DNA from: Rhizobium etli CFN 42
GTDB taxonomy: Bacteria > Pseudomonadota > Alphaproteobacteria > Rhizobiales > Rhizobiaceae
NCBI RefSeq assembly: GCF_000092045.1
Contig: NC_007765.1
Coordinates: 1 to 64,000 of the forward strand
Direction: 5' to 3'
DNA length: 64,000 nucleotides
Both the position numbers and the translations under genes were made by a program. The notes beneath the pieces are model-generated. The model made no database searches, was not told where the DNA came from, and saw only the letters and a list, made by a program, of their open reading frames with translations. Within the stretch, counting starts at the first letter, position 1, and the number at the start of each line of letters is the position of its first letter. Below are positions 52,120-63,098 of the stretch, one piece after another.

Positions 52120-54026
52120 TCAGGCCTCCTTGTACCAGAAAACATCCGGCATATAGACGCCGAGATAGGAGGTGGGATCGAAGCCGTAGAGCGCTCTCTC
52201 CGGCAGGTTCTGCAGCTTGGCCGCGCGCAGGATCGGCTGCAACGTGCTGTTGATGAGGCCGATCGAGAAGACCTGCTGCGTATAGAGCGACAGCATTCTG
52301 TGCCAGATCGCCTGGCGCTCCTCGAATTTTGCTGTTGAGCCCCATTGTTTGAGCAGATCGATCAGTTCGGCCGCCTCCGGCAGGTCGGGCGCCACGCCCT
52401 CCTGGCCGGCGGAAAGATAATGCATGCCCCAGAGCGGCCACTGCAGCTGATCGTCAAGCGTCGGCGCAAGACCGGACGGCGACATGTCGGCCGTCGGCAC
52501 GCCGTTGTCGAGGCCGTACCAGATGGACATCATGATCGTGCCGCTCATGGCGCGGTTGCGGAAGACGTCGCGCTGCGAGGTGCGGGTATAAAGCGCAAGG
52601 CCGATATCGGCCCAGTGATCGTGCACCAGTTCCAGCACGTCCGTATCGAGATTGCTTTCGCCGGCGGTCTCGACGGTGATCTCTGCGCGCCGCCCATCCG
52701 GCAGCAGCCGGATGCCGTCGTCGCCGCGCCTGGCCAGGCCGAGCTCGTCGAGCAGGCGGTTGGCCTCGTCGGGGTCGAACTTGACGAAGGCGTCGGCATA
52801 TTCCTGCTTGAACAGCGGGCTGTCGGGCAGCACGGTATCGGCGCTCGGCGTGCCCAAGCCGTAAAATGCGACCATGTTGATTTCGTGCCGGTTGATCGCC
52901 AGCGACAGCGCCCGGCGCAGGCGTACATCGCGGAAAAGGCCGCGCCACACCTCGTCGGCGCAGTTGAGATTCGGCAAGAGCGTGATGCGCGAGCCGCGTG
53001 CGACCTTCCAGAGATTGACCTTCACCGGAAAGCGCTTCTCCGCCTCCTTCAGGAAGGTGTAGTCGTTGAAATCGATGCCGGTCGCCTGCAGGTCGGCCTC
53101 GCCCGCACCCGCCTTGGCGGCGATGATCGACGAGGAGGAGACGTTGAGGACGAAACGGTCGAGATAGGGCAGCTGCCTGCCGGTCTCGTCGACGCGGTGG
53201 AAGAACGGGTTGCGCTCGAAGACGAACTGCTCGGCCGGCAGCGCCGTCGTGTTGCGCCAGGGATCGAGCGTCGGCAGGTTCGGATTTTCCGGACGGTAGG
53301 AGCGCGCCATCTTGATGTGCAGATCCTGCCACTTCTTGACGCGGCTCGTCTGCATCATCTGTTCCATCTTCGCCTGGTCGGGCTGGAACTTCTTATGGAA
53401 CTGCTTCAGGTAATGCGCCGGCCCGAAAATGACGAGCGGCTGCGGGCCTGCCAAGCTCGGCAGGAACATCGGGTTGGGTTTTTCCCAGGTATAGCGCACC
53501 GTCAGAGCATCGAGCATTTCGAAGCGCGGCAGATTGCCGTGCGGACGAAGCTCGAGGGCGCCGCCGCCCGGCGTCAGCTTGTCGTTGAGGATGACGTCTT
53601 CCCACCAGTAGCGGAAATCGTCGGCCGTAAACGGCTCTCCGTCGGACCATTTATGGCCTTCCCGCAGCGTGAAGGTGAAGACGGTGTCGTCCTCGGAGCG
53701 GAAGTCGGCCAGAATGTCAGGCTGGAACTGCAGGTGCTTGTTATAGCCGACCAGGCGGGAATAGCCGTAGATCGTCATGAAGCGGATGTCGCGCTGGCTG
53801 CCGATGATGGTCCGCACCGTGCCGCCATAGGTGCCGGGCTCGAGCCCCAGTTCCTTCAGGTTGACGATGCGCGGGCGGGCGGGAATGCGCTCGGCCATAG
53901 CAGGCAGGCTGCCGGATGTCAGCTTCTCCTTGAGGAACTCCGGCTCGACTGCCTGCTCGGCGCGAAGCACCGCCGGCGCGATCGCAGCACCGACGAGGCC
54001 GCCCAGAAAAGTGCGACGCGTCACCA

Positions 54027-54027
<1 letters not shown>
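52120..54027 (-). CDS. Extracellular solute-binding protein family 5 (YejA-like)
   Basis: 635 aa, long as in YejA. A Tat-type signal (TRRTFLGGLVGAAIAPAV) targets the periplasm. SBP_bac_5 features: FTLREGHKWSDGEPFTADDFRYW, LDRFVLNVSSSSIIA and RRALSLAINRHEIN. It captures oligopeptides or similar ligands for the permeases. The ATG overlaps the ATPase stop (TGATG), giving coupled translation. Ligand cannot be fixed from sequence; AgpA-type sugar binding is a less likely alternative. Confidence 0.92.
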
Positions 54028-55916
<1,889 letters not shown>

Positions 55917-56072
55917 ACCAATGAAATTCCCCAGTCTTCTATGTTCCCGTTAAGGCAACACTATCGTACCGCAAACGGGGTGTCTAGCTGATGACAATCA
56001 AGGGGAAATTGCCGCGTTTCACCATCTCTGTCCGGAAGAAACGCGCCGTTTTAGCGGTCGCAACCTGGCGTT

Positions 56073-57416
56073 TTACTGGATGAATTTCTCCATACTTGTG
56101 CGCTTCACCTGTTTCTTGGCGTCGCGGTGCAGGAGAATGACCTGTTCGGCTTCGGAAAGTCCGTTCTGCACGGCCTCGCGGAAATGTTCGTCGACATGGA
56201 TCTCCGGGGCCGGGGCGCGCGGCTGCAGCACCGTAACCTTCTGGCGGATGCCGCGCAGCTTCTCCTCGCCGAGCCGCGTCCATTCGCCGCCGCAATAACC
56301 GGCGAAGGCCTGGCTGGCGACGACCTCTCGGCCGTATTTCTTGGTCAGGATCTGCAGACGCTGCACTTCGTTGACCGCTGATCCGAAGGCGGAGAAGGTC
56401 AGGCGGTCCTTCAGGCCGACATTGCCGAACATGACGTTGCCGACATGCAGGCCGATGCCGTAGCCGATCTTGCTGAGACCCTTCTGCTCGCGTTCGCCGT
56501 TGAGCTCGGCGACCCGTGCCTGGGCCTGGTGAACGGCCGAAAGTGCTGCCTCGCAGGCGATCTTCGACGGATCCTTGTGGCGCCCGCAGGGATAGACGGC
56601 CAGGAAGCCGTCGCCGAGGAAGCTCAATATTTCGCCGCCATTGCGGTTGAAGGGGGCGGCGATCGCGTCGAAGAACTGGTTCAGCGTGTCGATATAGGCC
56701 TGGCGGCCCTCTTTTTCGGCATACATGGTGGATTCGCGCATGTCGCCCATGACGAGGGCCGCGCGGATCGTCTCGCCGTCGCCGCGGCGGATCTGTCCGT
56801 TCAGCACCCGCTTGCCGGCGTCGCCACCGAGATAGGTGGTCAGCATATTGTTGGCGAGCTTGCCGAGCACTGCCATCTTGGCGGCGACCGCCAGATGGTT
56901 CTGCATTCGCAGCAGCGCGTCGATCATGTCGTCAGTAAAACCGTTATGATGGTCGGTCGACCAGGAGCCCATCATGCCCTGCACCGAATCATCGCCGAAG
57001 GGCTGCACGAAGGCGAGGTAATCGGTCATCCTGTCCTTGCGCAGGTCCTCGAAAATCGGGAATTCGGCCGGCCCTTCCTGCATCAGCCGGCGGCGGATGT
57101 GCTGCAGGTTGTTGTCGAGCAGGTAATAATAGGGGCTCTGCAGGAAGCGGTCCGGCTTCTGGCCGGCCGGCATGCGAAAACCCTCGATGGTGACGCCGCT
57201 GGCGCGCCGCCAGGTGAAGCTCAGCGCATCGTAGAGCGGATGCAGCATCGAAAAGGTCAGGTGCACGCGCGCAATCGGCAGGCCGGCGGAGGCCATCCTT
57301 TCGCAGAAGCCGCTCACGATAGTTTCGAGATCGTTCCCCGCCAGTGAAGAATTCGTCAGCCATTCGGCGACGCGGTCCAACAGGATGGAGGACACGCTGG
57401 ATTCGATCGTGCTCAT
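56073..57416 (-). CDS. Class III adenylate/guanylate cyclase with N-terminal sensory domain
   Basis: About 447 aa from the ATG at 57416 (weak AGGAT site). Residues 1-220 form an N-terminal domain typical of rhizobial cyclases, the cyclase core lies at about 225-400: metal Asp in VMGDMRESTMY, second metal Asp in SFLGDGFLAVYP, and GSAVNEVQRL with the catalytic Asn and Arg. All catalytic residues are there, so it should make a cyclic nucleotide. Monocistronic. The window's stand-alone cNMP-binding protein is a conceivable receiver, though unlinked. Confidence 0.9.
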   Translation of the reverse strand: MSTIESSVSSILLDRVAEWLTNSSLAGNDLETIVSGFCERMASAGLPIARVHLTFSMLHPLYDALSFTWRRASGVTIEGFRMPAGQKPDRFLQSPYYYLLDNNLQHIRRRLMQEGPAEFPIFEDLRKDRMTDYLAFVQPFGDDSVQGMMGSWSTDHHNGFTDDMIDALLRMQNHLAVAAKMAVLGKLANNMLTTYLGGDAGKRVLNGQIRRGDGETIRAALVMGDMRESTMYAEKEGRQAYIDTLNQFFDAIAAPFNRNGGEILSFLGDGFLAVYPCGRHKDPSKIACEAALSAVHQAQARVAELNGEREQKGLSKIGYGIGLHVGNVMFGNVGLKDRLTFSAFGSAVNEVQRLQILTKKYGREVVASQAFAGYCGGEWTRLGEEKLRGIRQKVTVLQPRAPAPEIHVDEHFREAVQNGLSEAEQVILLHRDAKKQVKRTSMEKFIQ

Positions 57417-58024
57417 TCGCGGTATGATCCTCATAAGGCACGCCATCCCTAAAGAGCCAAAAGTCCCTCGGCCGACGCATTTTCATGCGCAGGTCACAAG
57501 GAAATCAGGATGTACGAGCGGTAATATTTGTCAACGATCTGCCGAAAGCCCGGCAGCAGCGCCCCTCAGTTCCCCTGGCGAGGAAGCGGACGGGAAATCC
57601 TTTCTCGATGGTACAATATCAAACTCAGATAGGGATGCTGCAGACGCGAAACAATGGGACCCGGACTTTTTTGTCCGTTCAGGTTGCAGCAAAGGCGCGC
57701 GCCGGGGCTTTTCGGCCACACCTCCGGCTAAAAGATCTTGAGTATGAATGTCCGGGAAATCGCGAGGCAAAACCCTGCCGCCTAACCCTCCCCACAAGGG
57801 GAAAGGACTTACCTTGCCCCAATGCGTCACTCATCGTCGAGAAGGCTGATGTGGAAAGAGGGCAGGCCGGCGCCGCGGGTGAACCCCTCCCCTTGTGGGC
57901 AGGGGTTGGGAGGGGTCATGGGTCGCCCACCGACGGTATTGCCCCGCGGGAATTAGCCCCGGGTTTAATTCCCCGCCATCATGCATTAGATCAGCTTCCC
58001 CTGTTCCGTTTGAGAGATCCCGCC
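57417..58024. other. Non-coding stretch before the sugar dehydrogenase
   Basis: About 600 nt without a supported gene. Its second half is a GC-rich palindromic repeat (57767-57935). The first half shows only short frames with no recognisable family. The dehydrogenase promoter should be in the last 90 nt. Confidence 0.5.
57767..57935. repeat. Intergenic palindromic repeat
   Basis: Bounded by CCGCCTAACCCTCCCCACAA and a distant inverse TTGTGGGCAGGGGTTGGGAG (near 57776-57796 and 57893-57912), about 95 nt apart. The arms and length fit the short dispersed palindromes found between rhizobial genes, but the sequence is a different subtype from the other two in this window. Confidence 0.6.
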
Positions 58025-59362
58025 TTGGCCACCTCCACCTTCGATACGGTTTTGCAGAAAATCGAAACCCGCGCGGCGCGCGCAGGCATTATCGGGCTCG
58101 GCTATGTCGGCCTGCCGTTGGCGATTGCCGTGGCGCGCAGCGGCTTTGTGGTCACCGGCTTCGACATCGACCCTTCCAAGATGGTAGCGCTCGATGGCCG
58201 CCGCTCCTATATCGACGCCGTCAGCGACGCAGCACTTGCCGCCGAGATCGATGCGGGCCGTTTCGAGGCGACCACCAATTTCGCCGGCCTTGCCGCATGC
58301 GATGTCATCATCATCTGCGTGCCGACGCCGCTGACCAAACATCGTGACCCCGACCTTTCCTTCGTCGAGGCGACCTCACGCTCGATCGCTGAGCGCCTGC
58401 GTCCCGGCCAGCTTGTTGCGCTGGAATCGACCACCTATCCCGGCACGACAGACGATATCGTCAAGGTCATTCTCGAAGGCACCGGGCTGAAATCCGGCGT
58501 GGATTTCTTCGTCGGCTTCTCGCCGGAGCGCGAGGATCCCGGCAACCAGCACTACCACACGGCCACCATTCCGAAGGTTGTCGCAGGCGACGGGCCCGAG
58601 GCGTTGGCTCTGATGAAGGCCTTCTACGGCGCGGCCGTTTCGACCGTCGTTCCGGTCTCCTCGAATGCGACGGCCGAGGCCGTCAAGCTCACCGAAAACA
58701 TCTTCCGTTCGGTCAACATCGCCCTCGTCAACGAGCTGAAGACCGTCTATGCGGCGATGGGCATCGACGTCTGGGAAGTGATCGACGCGGCCAAGACCAA
58801 GCCGTTCGGTTACATGCCCTTCTATCCGGGCCCCGGCCTCGGCGGCCATTGTATTCCGATCGATCCCTTCTACCTCACCTGGAAATCGCGCGAATACGAG
58901 CTGCCGACCCGCTTCATCGAGCTTGCCGGCGAGATCAATTCGGCGATGCCGCGCTATGTCGTCGGCAAACTGGCTGAAGCGCTCGATATGCGCGCCGGCA
59001 AGGCGTTGAGCCGCAGCCGAGTGCTGGTGCTGGGGCTCGCTTACAAGAAGAACGTCGCCGACATAAGAGAGAGCCCGTCGCTGCGGCTGATCGAGATCAT
59101 CGAGGAGCGCGGCGGCCGAGCCGATTACCACGATCCCTTCGTCGCCGAGATCCCGCCGACGCGCGAACACCGGGCCCTGAAGGGCCGCAAGTCGGTGACG
59201 CTGACTCCGGAGGCGGTGGCCGGCTACGATGCCGTGCTGGTCGCGACCGACCATGACAGGATCGATTATACGATGCTCGCCAAAACTGCGGCGCTGATCA
59301 TCGATACGCGGAACGTCTTCGACCGGCTGGGCCTCTCGGCCTCTCACGTCATCAAGGCGTGA
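58025..59362 (+). CDS. UDP-N-acetyl-hexosamine 6-dehydrogenase (WbpA/VipA-like)
   Basis: 445 aa from a TTG at 58025 (LATSTFDTVLQKIE), chosen because upstream in-frame sequence runs through a repeat and is not dehydrogenase-like; GAGAGA lies 8 nt upstream. NAD-binding AGIIGLGYVGLPLAIAVARS, the central KLTENIFRSVNIALVNELK, and the catalytic Cys in PGLGGHCIPIDPFYLTW mark the WbpA/VipA branch that oxidises UDP-GlcNAc (or UDP-ManNAc) to the uronic acid. The activated sugar would feed surface polysaccharide; the nearby glycosyltransferase trio (about 8 kb away) is a possible user. Confidence 0.92.
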   Translation: MATSTFDTVLQKIETRAARAGIIGLGYVGLPLAIAVARSGFVVTGFDIDPSKMVALDGRRSYIDAVSDAALAAEIDAGRFEATTNFAGLAACDVIIICVPTPLTKHRDPDLSFVEATSRSIAERLRPGQLVALESTTYPGTTDDIVKVILEGTGLKSGVDFFVGFSPEREDPGNQHYHTATIPKVVAGDGPEALALMKAFYGAAVSTVVPVSSNATAEAVKLTENIFRSVNIALVNELKTVYAAMGIDVWEVIDAAKTKPFGYMPFYPGPGLGGHCIPIDPFYLTWKSREYELPTRFIELAGEINSAMPRYVVGKLAEALDMRAGKALSRSRVLVLGLAYKKNVADIRESPSLRLIEIIEERGGRADYHDPFVAEIPPTREHRALKGRKSVTLTPEAVAGYDAVLVATDHDRIDYTMLAKTAALIIDTRNVFDRLGLSASHVIKA

Positions 59363-60527
59363 CGGAAACGGCCGAAAGCGATTTGCCGGTCATGCGGCTG
59401 GCGGCGACGGCATAGCCGCCGGCGGCGCCATCGATGAAATGCATATGGTCGCGCGAGATCGGCGTCGGCACCAAGCAGGTCATCAGCGCCGAGGACTGGC
59501 GATGCAGGCCGTAGCGGGCAATGCCTCTCGCCCGCGCTTCTTCCAGCAGCGTCTCGATCCGTTTCAAGCGGGCGGCGTCGACATCGACCGTCATCTTCAG
59601 TCCGTCGTCGAACTTGCGGAAATCGGAATTGCCGGCGACGTCGCCCTTGTAGCGGCGGGCATCGAAGCGTCCGAGCGGAACGCCGAGCTTGTAGCAGACA
59701 ACGACGATGGCGAGCTGCAGCAAGATGAAGAGCTTCTGCCACAGACGCCGGCCGGCCGGCGCAGTCGCCTTGGCCTCGCGATTGATGCCCTTCAGCGAGA
59801 AGGCGAATTTCGGGCCGTCGGCCGGCACCGGATGGCTGCCGCGGTTCTGCTCGGCGGTGATGGCGACGATGCCGTTGACGAGATCGCGAAATTCTTCGCC
59901 CGGTCGGCCTTCGCCGGGCACGGCGATGATCGAGACGATCTCGCCGTTCTCAGCCGCAATCGGGCTCCAGCGGCAGGAAAGGCCGGTGAGGTCGGGCCGC
60001 GTGCCCGGAGCGGCGCGCTCGACGCCGTAGCGGCCGAGCTTCATTTGTCGTTCCGCCCAGCTCGTGCCGCCGCCCCAGAACATCGCATAGGTGACATGCT
60101 GGCTTGCCGAATAGCGCGCGACGCGGACGTCGAGGCCCTCTGCGCGGGTATCGGCGACCGGCACGATGGCAATGCGCAGCATCAGGCCGAGATCCTCCTC
60201 GACCCAGACCTGCACGGCGGCGAGCGCATCCCGCGCCGTCTTCTCCAGCAAACCGGGAAGCGCGATCAGCGCGCCGTCGCCGCCGAAGACGAAAGGATAG
60301 TCGCCCTTGCCGACTGCATTCAGCACCGCCGAAATCACGCTGGCGCCGGCCATGTTGACGTCCTTGTAGCGGCCGCCGGCTATCGCCTGCGTCGAACCGA
60401 CGATATCGGCAAGCGCCAGCACCCATCCCTCCGGCAGCGGCCGGTAATTGCGGGCATCGGTTACGCCCTCGAAGGCGCTGAAGCGCGGCACGCTCGCAAA
60501 GAATTCTTCGTCGGTCACGGTTGTCAT
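59352..60527 (-). CDS. DUF3095 protein with cyclase-like fold
   Basis: 391 aa from the ATG at 60527. The N-terminal half resembles a class III cyclase: LALADIVGSTQAIAGGRYKD (metal-Asp position and beta1), then YPFVFGGDGALIALPGL (second acidic position). The C-terminal half has one membrane-like segment near 283-302 (LFILLQLAIVVVCYKLGV). From memory this is the DUF3095 family, of unknown function; nucleotide turnover is only inferred. Its 3' end overlaps the dehydrogenase 3' end by 11 nt on the other strand. Confidence 0.83.
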   Translation of the reverse strand: MTTVTDEEFFASVPRFSAFEGVTDARNYRPLPEGWVLALADIVGSTQAIAGGRYKDVNMAGASVISAVLNAVGKGDYPFVFGGDGALIALPGLLEKTARDALAAVQVWVEEDLGLMLRIAIVPVADTRAEGLDVRVARYSASQHVTYAMFWGGGTSWAERQMKLGRYGVERAAPGTRPDLTGLSCRWSPIAAENGEIVSIIAVPGEGRPGEEFRDLVNGIVAITAEQNRGSHPVPADGPKFAFSLKGINREAKATAPAGRRLWQKLFILLQLAIVVVCYKLGVPLGRFDARRYKGDVAGNSDFRKFDDGLKMTVDVDAARLKRIETLLEEARARGIARYGLHRQSSALMTCLVPTPISRDHMHFIDGAAGGYAVAASRMTGKSLSAVSVTP

Positions 60528-60651
60528 GTCATCGACCTTAGCACGGACCCATATCGCTGCTGCAACGCCAATTCCCAATTACGGCAATCGACTTGGCAAG
60601 GTTTCATGTGTTAGCACGCGCTCACGATTTTCATCACGGATACGGATTTCG

Positions 60652-61131
60652 ATGAGCCGCCTCGACAGCTTCATTCGCCGGTTGACGGCCCAACGCGACA
60701 TTCTGAACGCAATCACCGCTCTGGTCGAGGACATCGAAGGCCCGGTGCTCGAGTTCGGCCTCGGCAACGGCCGCACCTATGATCACCTGCGCGAAAAATT
60801 CCCCGGCCGCCGCATCATCGCCTTCGACTGGGAGGTCCGCTCCTATTCGGCCTCGACCCCGGAGCCGCAAGACATGGTGACCGGCAACATCCGCGATTCC
60901 GGTCAGGCCTTCCTCGGCATCGGTGCCGCCCTTGCCCACGCGGATATCGGCACCGGCCACGACGAGATTGACGCGGTGACGCTGACCTGGCTGCCGCAGC
61001 TGATGGCCGGGGTACTCGCCCCGAACGGGATTGCGGTCAGCGGCCTGCCGCTGGAGCATCCGGATCTCACGGCCCTGCCGCTGCCGGAGGGAATCAAGGA
61101 AGGGCGCTATTTCCTGTATCGGAGGATGTGA
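60652..61131 (+). CDS. Small class I SAM-dependent methyltransferase
   Basis: 159 aa from the ATG at 60652. GPVLEFGLGNGRTYDHLREKF is motif I (acidic-x-G-x-G-x-G-like) of class I methyltransferases, followed by IIAFDWEV (acidic residue that holds the ribose) and a short C-terminal domain. Smaller than usual. Substrate unknown. Divergent from the DUF3095 gene, 41 nt ahead of the GFA gene on the same strand, possibly co-transcribed. Confidence 0.8.
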   Translation: MSRLDSFIRRLTAQRDILNAITALVEDIEGPVLEFGLGNGRTYDHLREKFPGRRIIAFDWEVRSYSASTPEPQDMVTGNIRDSGQAFLGIGAALAHADIGTGHDEIDAVTLTWLPQLMAGVLAPNGIAVSGLPLEHPDLTALPLPEGIKEGRYFLYRRM

Positions 61132-61172
61132 GGGGAGAGCAAGCCGCATCCCGCTTTTGAAGGAGGAGAAAA

Positions 61173-61673
61173 ATGAAACGTATCGAGATGGAAGTGAGCG
61201 GCGGCTGCCAGTGCGGTGCCGTGCGCTACCACGCAACCGCCATGTTCGACAATTCGCATCTCTGCCATTGCCGCATGTGCCAGAAGGCCTCGGGCAACAT
61301 CTTTGCCGCGCTGGTCGCCGCGCCCGATGATGCGCTGAGCTGGACTCGCGGCAAGCCGAGCGTCTGGAAGAGCTCGGAGCTTGTCGAGCGCGGCTTCTGC
61401 GCCAATTGCGGCACCCCATTGTTCTTCCACCATCTGGAAAACGGTCGAACCAACCTGATGATTGGTTCGCTTGATAAACCGAACGCCTTCGCGCCGCTTG
61501 CCAATACCTGCACCGAGAACATGGTGGCATGGTTCGACACGATCACGGACATAGAAAATACCGGCGCGACTGAAAACAACGGTGCCGACTGGGCCGCGGC
61601 GATCAAGCAGAGCAACAACCAGCACCCCGATCGCGATACCCCCTCGTGGACAGTAAGCGGGCGTCACGGCTGA
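61173..61673 (+). CDS. GFA-family (CENP-V/GFA) zinc protein
   Basis: 166 aa with GGAGGAG before the ATG. Zinc ligands in the family spacing: GGCQCGAVRYH (Cys12, Cys14), CHCRMCQKASG (Cys31/33/36) and FCANCGTPLFFHH. This is the glutathione-dependent formaldehyde-activating family fold; most members other than Gfa itself have no proven activity. The normal length argues that it is intact. Confidence 0.92.
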   Translation: MKRIEMEVSGGCQCGAVRYHATAMFDNSHLCHCRMCQKASGNIFAALVAAPDDALSWTRGKPSVWKSSELVERGFCANCGTPLFFHHLENGRTNLMIGSLDKPNAFAPLANTCTENMVAWFDTITDIENTGATENNGADWAAAIKQSNNQHPDRDTPSWTVSGRHG

Positions 61674-61690
61674 ATCCTCGGAGCTTCCGC

Positions 61691-61971
61691 TCACGAGGCA
61701 CAGGAACAAGCTGCAGCCGAGCGCGCCGTCAGTTTTGCCTCGAAGTTGGTCGCGATTTCTTTGAGCGTCACGCCGCCCAGCCGCCGCAGCAGCGCCTCAG
61801 CTTCCTTCATCGCACCAGCCAACCGCCATGGCCTTTTTCCGAATGCACATAGCCCTGCTCGCGACGTCTGGCCATGGTGCGGCTGACCACGACGGGGTTG
61901 GTTTAGCATCTTGGCGATCATCTCGGAGGTCGCCGCATTCTGATGCTGATCCATGTGCTGCACTGCCCCTG
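61691..61971 (-). pseudogene. Rrf2-family regulator, decayed
   Basis: Three frames on the minus strand carry consecutive pieces of an Rrf2 regulator: AVQHMDQHQNAATSEMIAKML (part), then with a 1-nt shift TNPVVVSRTMARRREQGYVH and SEKGHGG, then after another shift KEAEALLRRLGGVTLKEIAT to TGA at 61691. The middle of the C-terminal domain is deleted, and the N-terminal helix is cut. At least two frameshifts plus a deletion, so non-functional. Confidence 0.75.
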
Positions 61972-62200
61972 TTGCCACGGCTAGAGGTGAGCGGCGGCGA
62001 ACTCGGCGTCCTCGCAAACCATGCGCATTCGGCCCATGCCGCCATGATGACCCGGACTGGGGCGCGACCATCTTCTTCACCCAGTTGCTGTTCGAGCCCG
62101 ATGAAGAGCAGCTGGCACGGCTGACGGCCCGTGGGGTACGCATCGAGCGCAGCCCGATCGTGGAGCTGTTGGGCGATAGTCCGAATCTCCAGGCCAACGA
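61957..62200 (+). pseudogene. Thioredoxin-reductase-like FAD oxidoreductase, fragment
   Basis: Pieces in three frames: LHCPCCHGY (redox CxxC region), then EVSGGELGVLANHAHSAHAAMM, then PDWGATIFFTQLLFEPDEEQ followed by LARLTARGVRIERSPIVELL. Together they match the middle of the TrxB-like NAD(P)/FAD oxidoreductases that rhizobia encode divergently from an Rrf2 regulator, and the decayed Rrf2 gene is indeed adjacent and divergent. The FAD-binding N-terminus and the C-terminus are gone. Confidence 0.75.
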
Positions 62201-62219
62201 TCGGTTTTCAGGATGTAAG

Positions 62220-63098
62220 CTACGGCAAAAACAGCACATTGTACTGATCGAACTCATCCGGCAGATCCCGCACCTTCATCTCCACTTCGCGGTCCTCGAA
62301 CAGCACGAGGCAATCCTTATAGAATCTCGACAGCATCGATACGAATTCTTTTGTGCCCTCGCGCCCATAGAACAGCGGCGTGAACTCCATATGAAGCGGC
62401 ACGCGGCGGGAAAGCAGCGGCTGCATCGAGCGGCAGGCGATCGGCTCGTAGCCTTCGATATCCATCCAGACCAGGCCGATTGAGGCCGGGTCGATCGCGA
62501 GGTCGGCGAGGATTGTGGACACCGGTTTCACCGGCACGCTGATCTTCTGGTCGGTCGGGCTTTGGCGGATGGCGCTGCTCTTGCCGTGATTGTTAAGATT
62601 GAGGAAAAAGTCGATCTCGCCTGCGTGCTCGCCGGCGGCGCAGTTGACGAGCCGGACTTTCTCCTCCAGCCGGTTCTGGCGGATGTTGAGTTCAAGCAGC
62701 GGGAAATTGCGCGGGTCGGGCTCGACGCTGACGATTCCGGCGTAGACGCCGCTCAGGGCGAAATAGACGGTCTGAGTGCCGATATTGCCGCCGATCTCGA
62801 GCAGCGTCGCATCCTTCCTGAGCAGGCCGCGCTCGCGCAGGATGACGATCAGCCGGTCGACGGCGTCGCGCTCGAAATGGCCCTTCCGAAAGACCTTGCG
62901 GCCGATATAGTCGGCGGGCGAGAAGGTCATCAGATGATCACCGGCATCGACCGTCATCGAGACCACGCGCGGGCCGATATTCTCGATCAGCAGGCGACGG
63001 CCGAGGCGGGTGTCGAAGACGCGCGAAACCACGGCATTGCGCGCCTTGCGCAGGCGGCGGCTCCAATATTTGGCGGTGAGCCAGGGCTTGCCGGGCAT
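62220..63098 (-). CDS. FkbM-family methyltransferase
   Basis: 292 aa. After a basic N-terminus (YWSRRLRKARNAVVSRV) the SAM-binding core reads ATLLEIGGNIGTQTVYFAL and IVSVEPDPRNFPLLELNIRQN, and the family phrase VWMDIEGYEPIACRSM follows. FkbM enzymes methylate sugars or other hydroxyls on glycans and secondary metabolites. The ATG overlaps the stop of the ferredoxin-cyclase gene (TGATG), so the two are translated together, an unexpected partnership. Confidence 0.9.
   Translation of the reverse strand: MPGKPWLTAKYWSRRLRKARNAVVSRVFDTRLGRRLLIENIGPRVVSMTVDAGDHLMTFSPADYIGRKVFRKGHFERDAVDRLIVILRERGLLRKDATLLEIGGNIGTQTVYFALSGVYAGIVSVEPDPRNFPLLELNIRQNRLEEKVRLVNCAAGEHAGEIDFFLNLNNHGKSSAIRQSPTDQKISVPVKPVSTILADLAIDPASIGLVWMDIEGYEPIACRSMQPLLSRRVPLHMEFTPLFYGREGTKEFVSMLSRFYKDCLVLFEDREVEMKVRDLPDEFDQYNVLFLP

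Noticed and set aside
57485..58024. In-frame N-terminal extension of the sugar dehydrogenase
   Set aside because: It passes through a dispersed palindromic repeat and is not dehydrogenase-like; the TTG at 58025 fits the family start.
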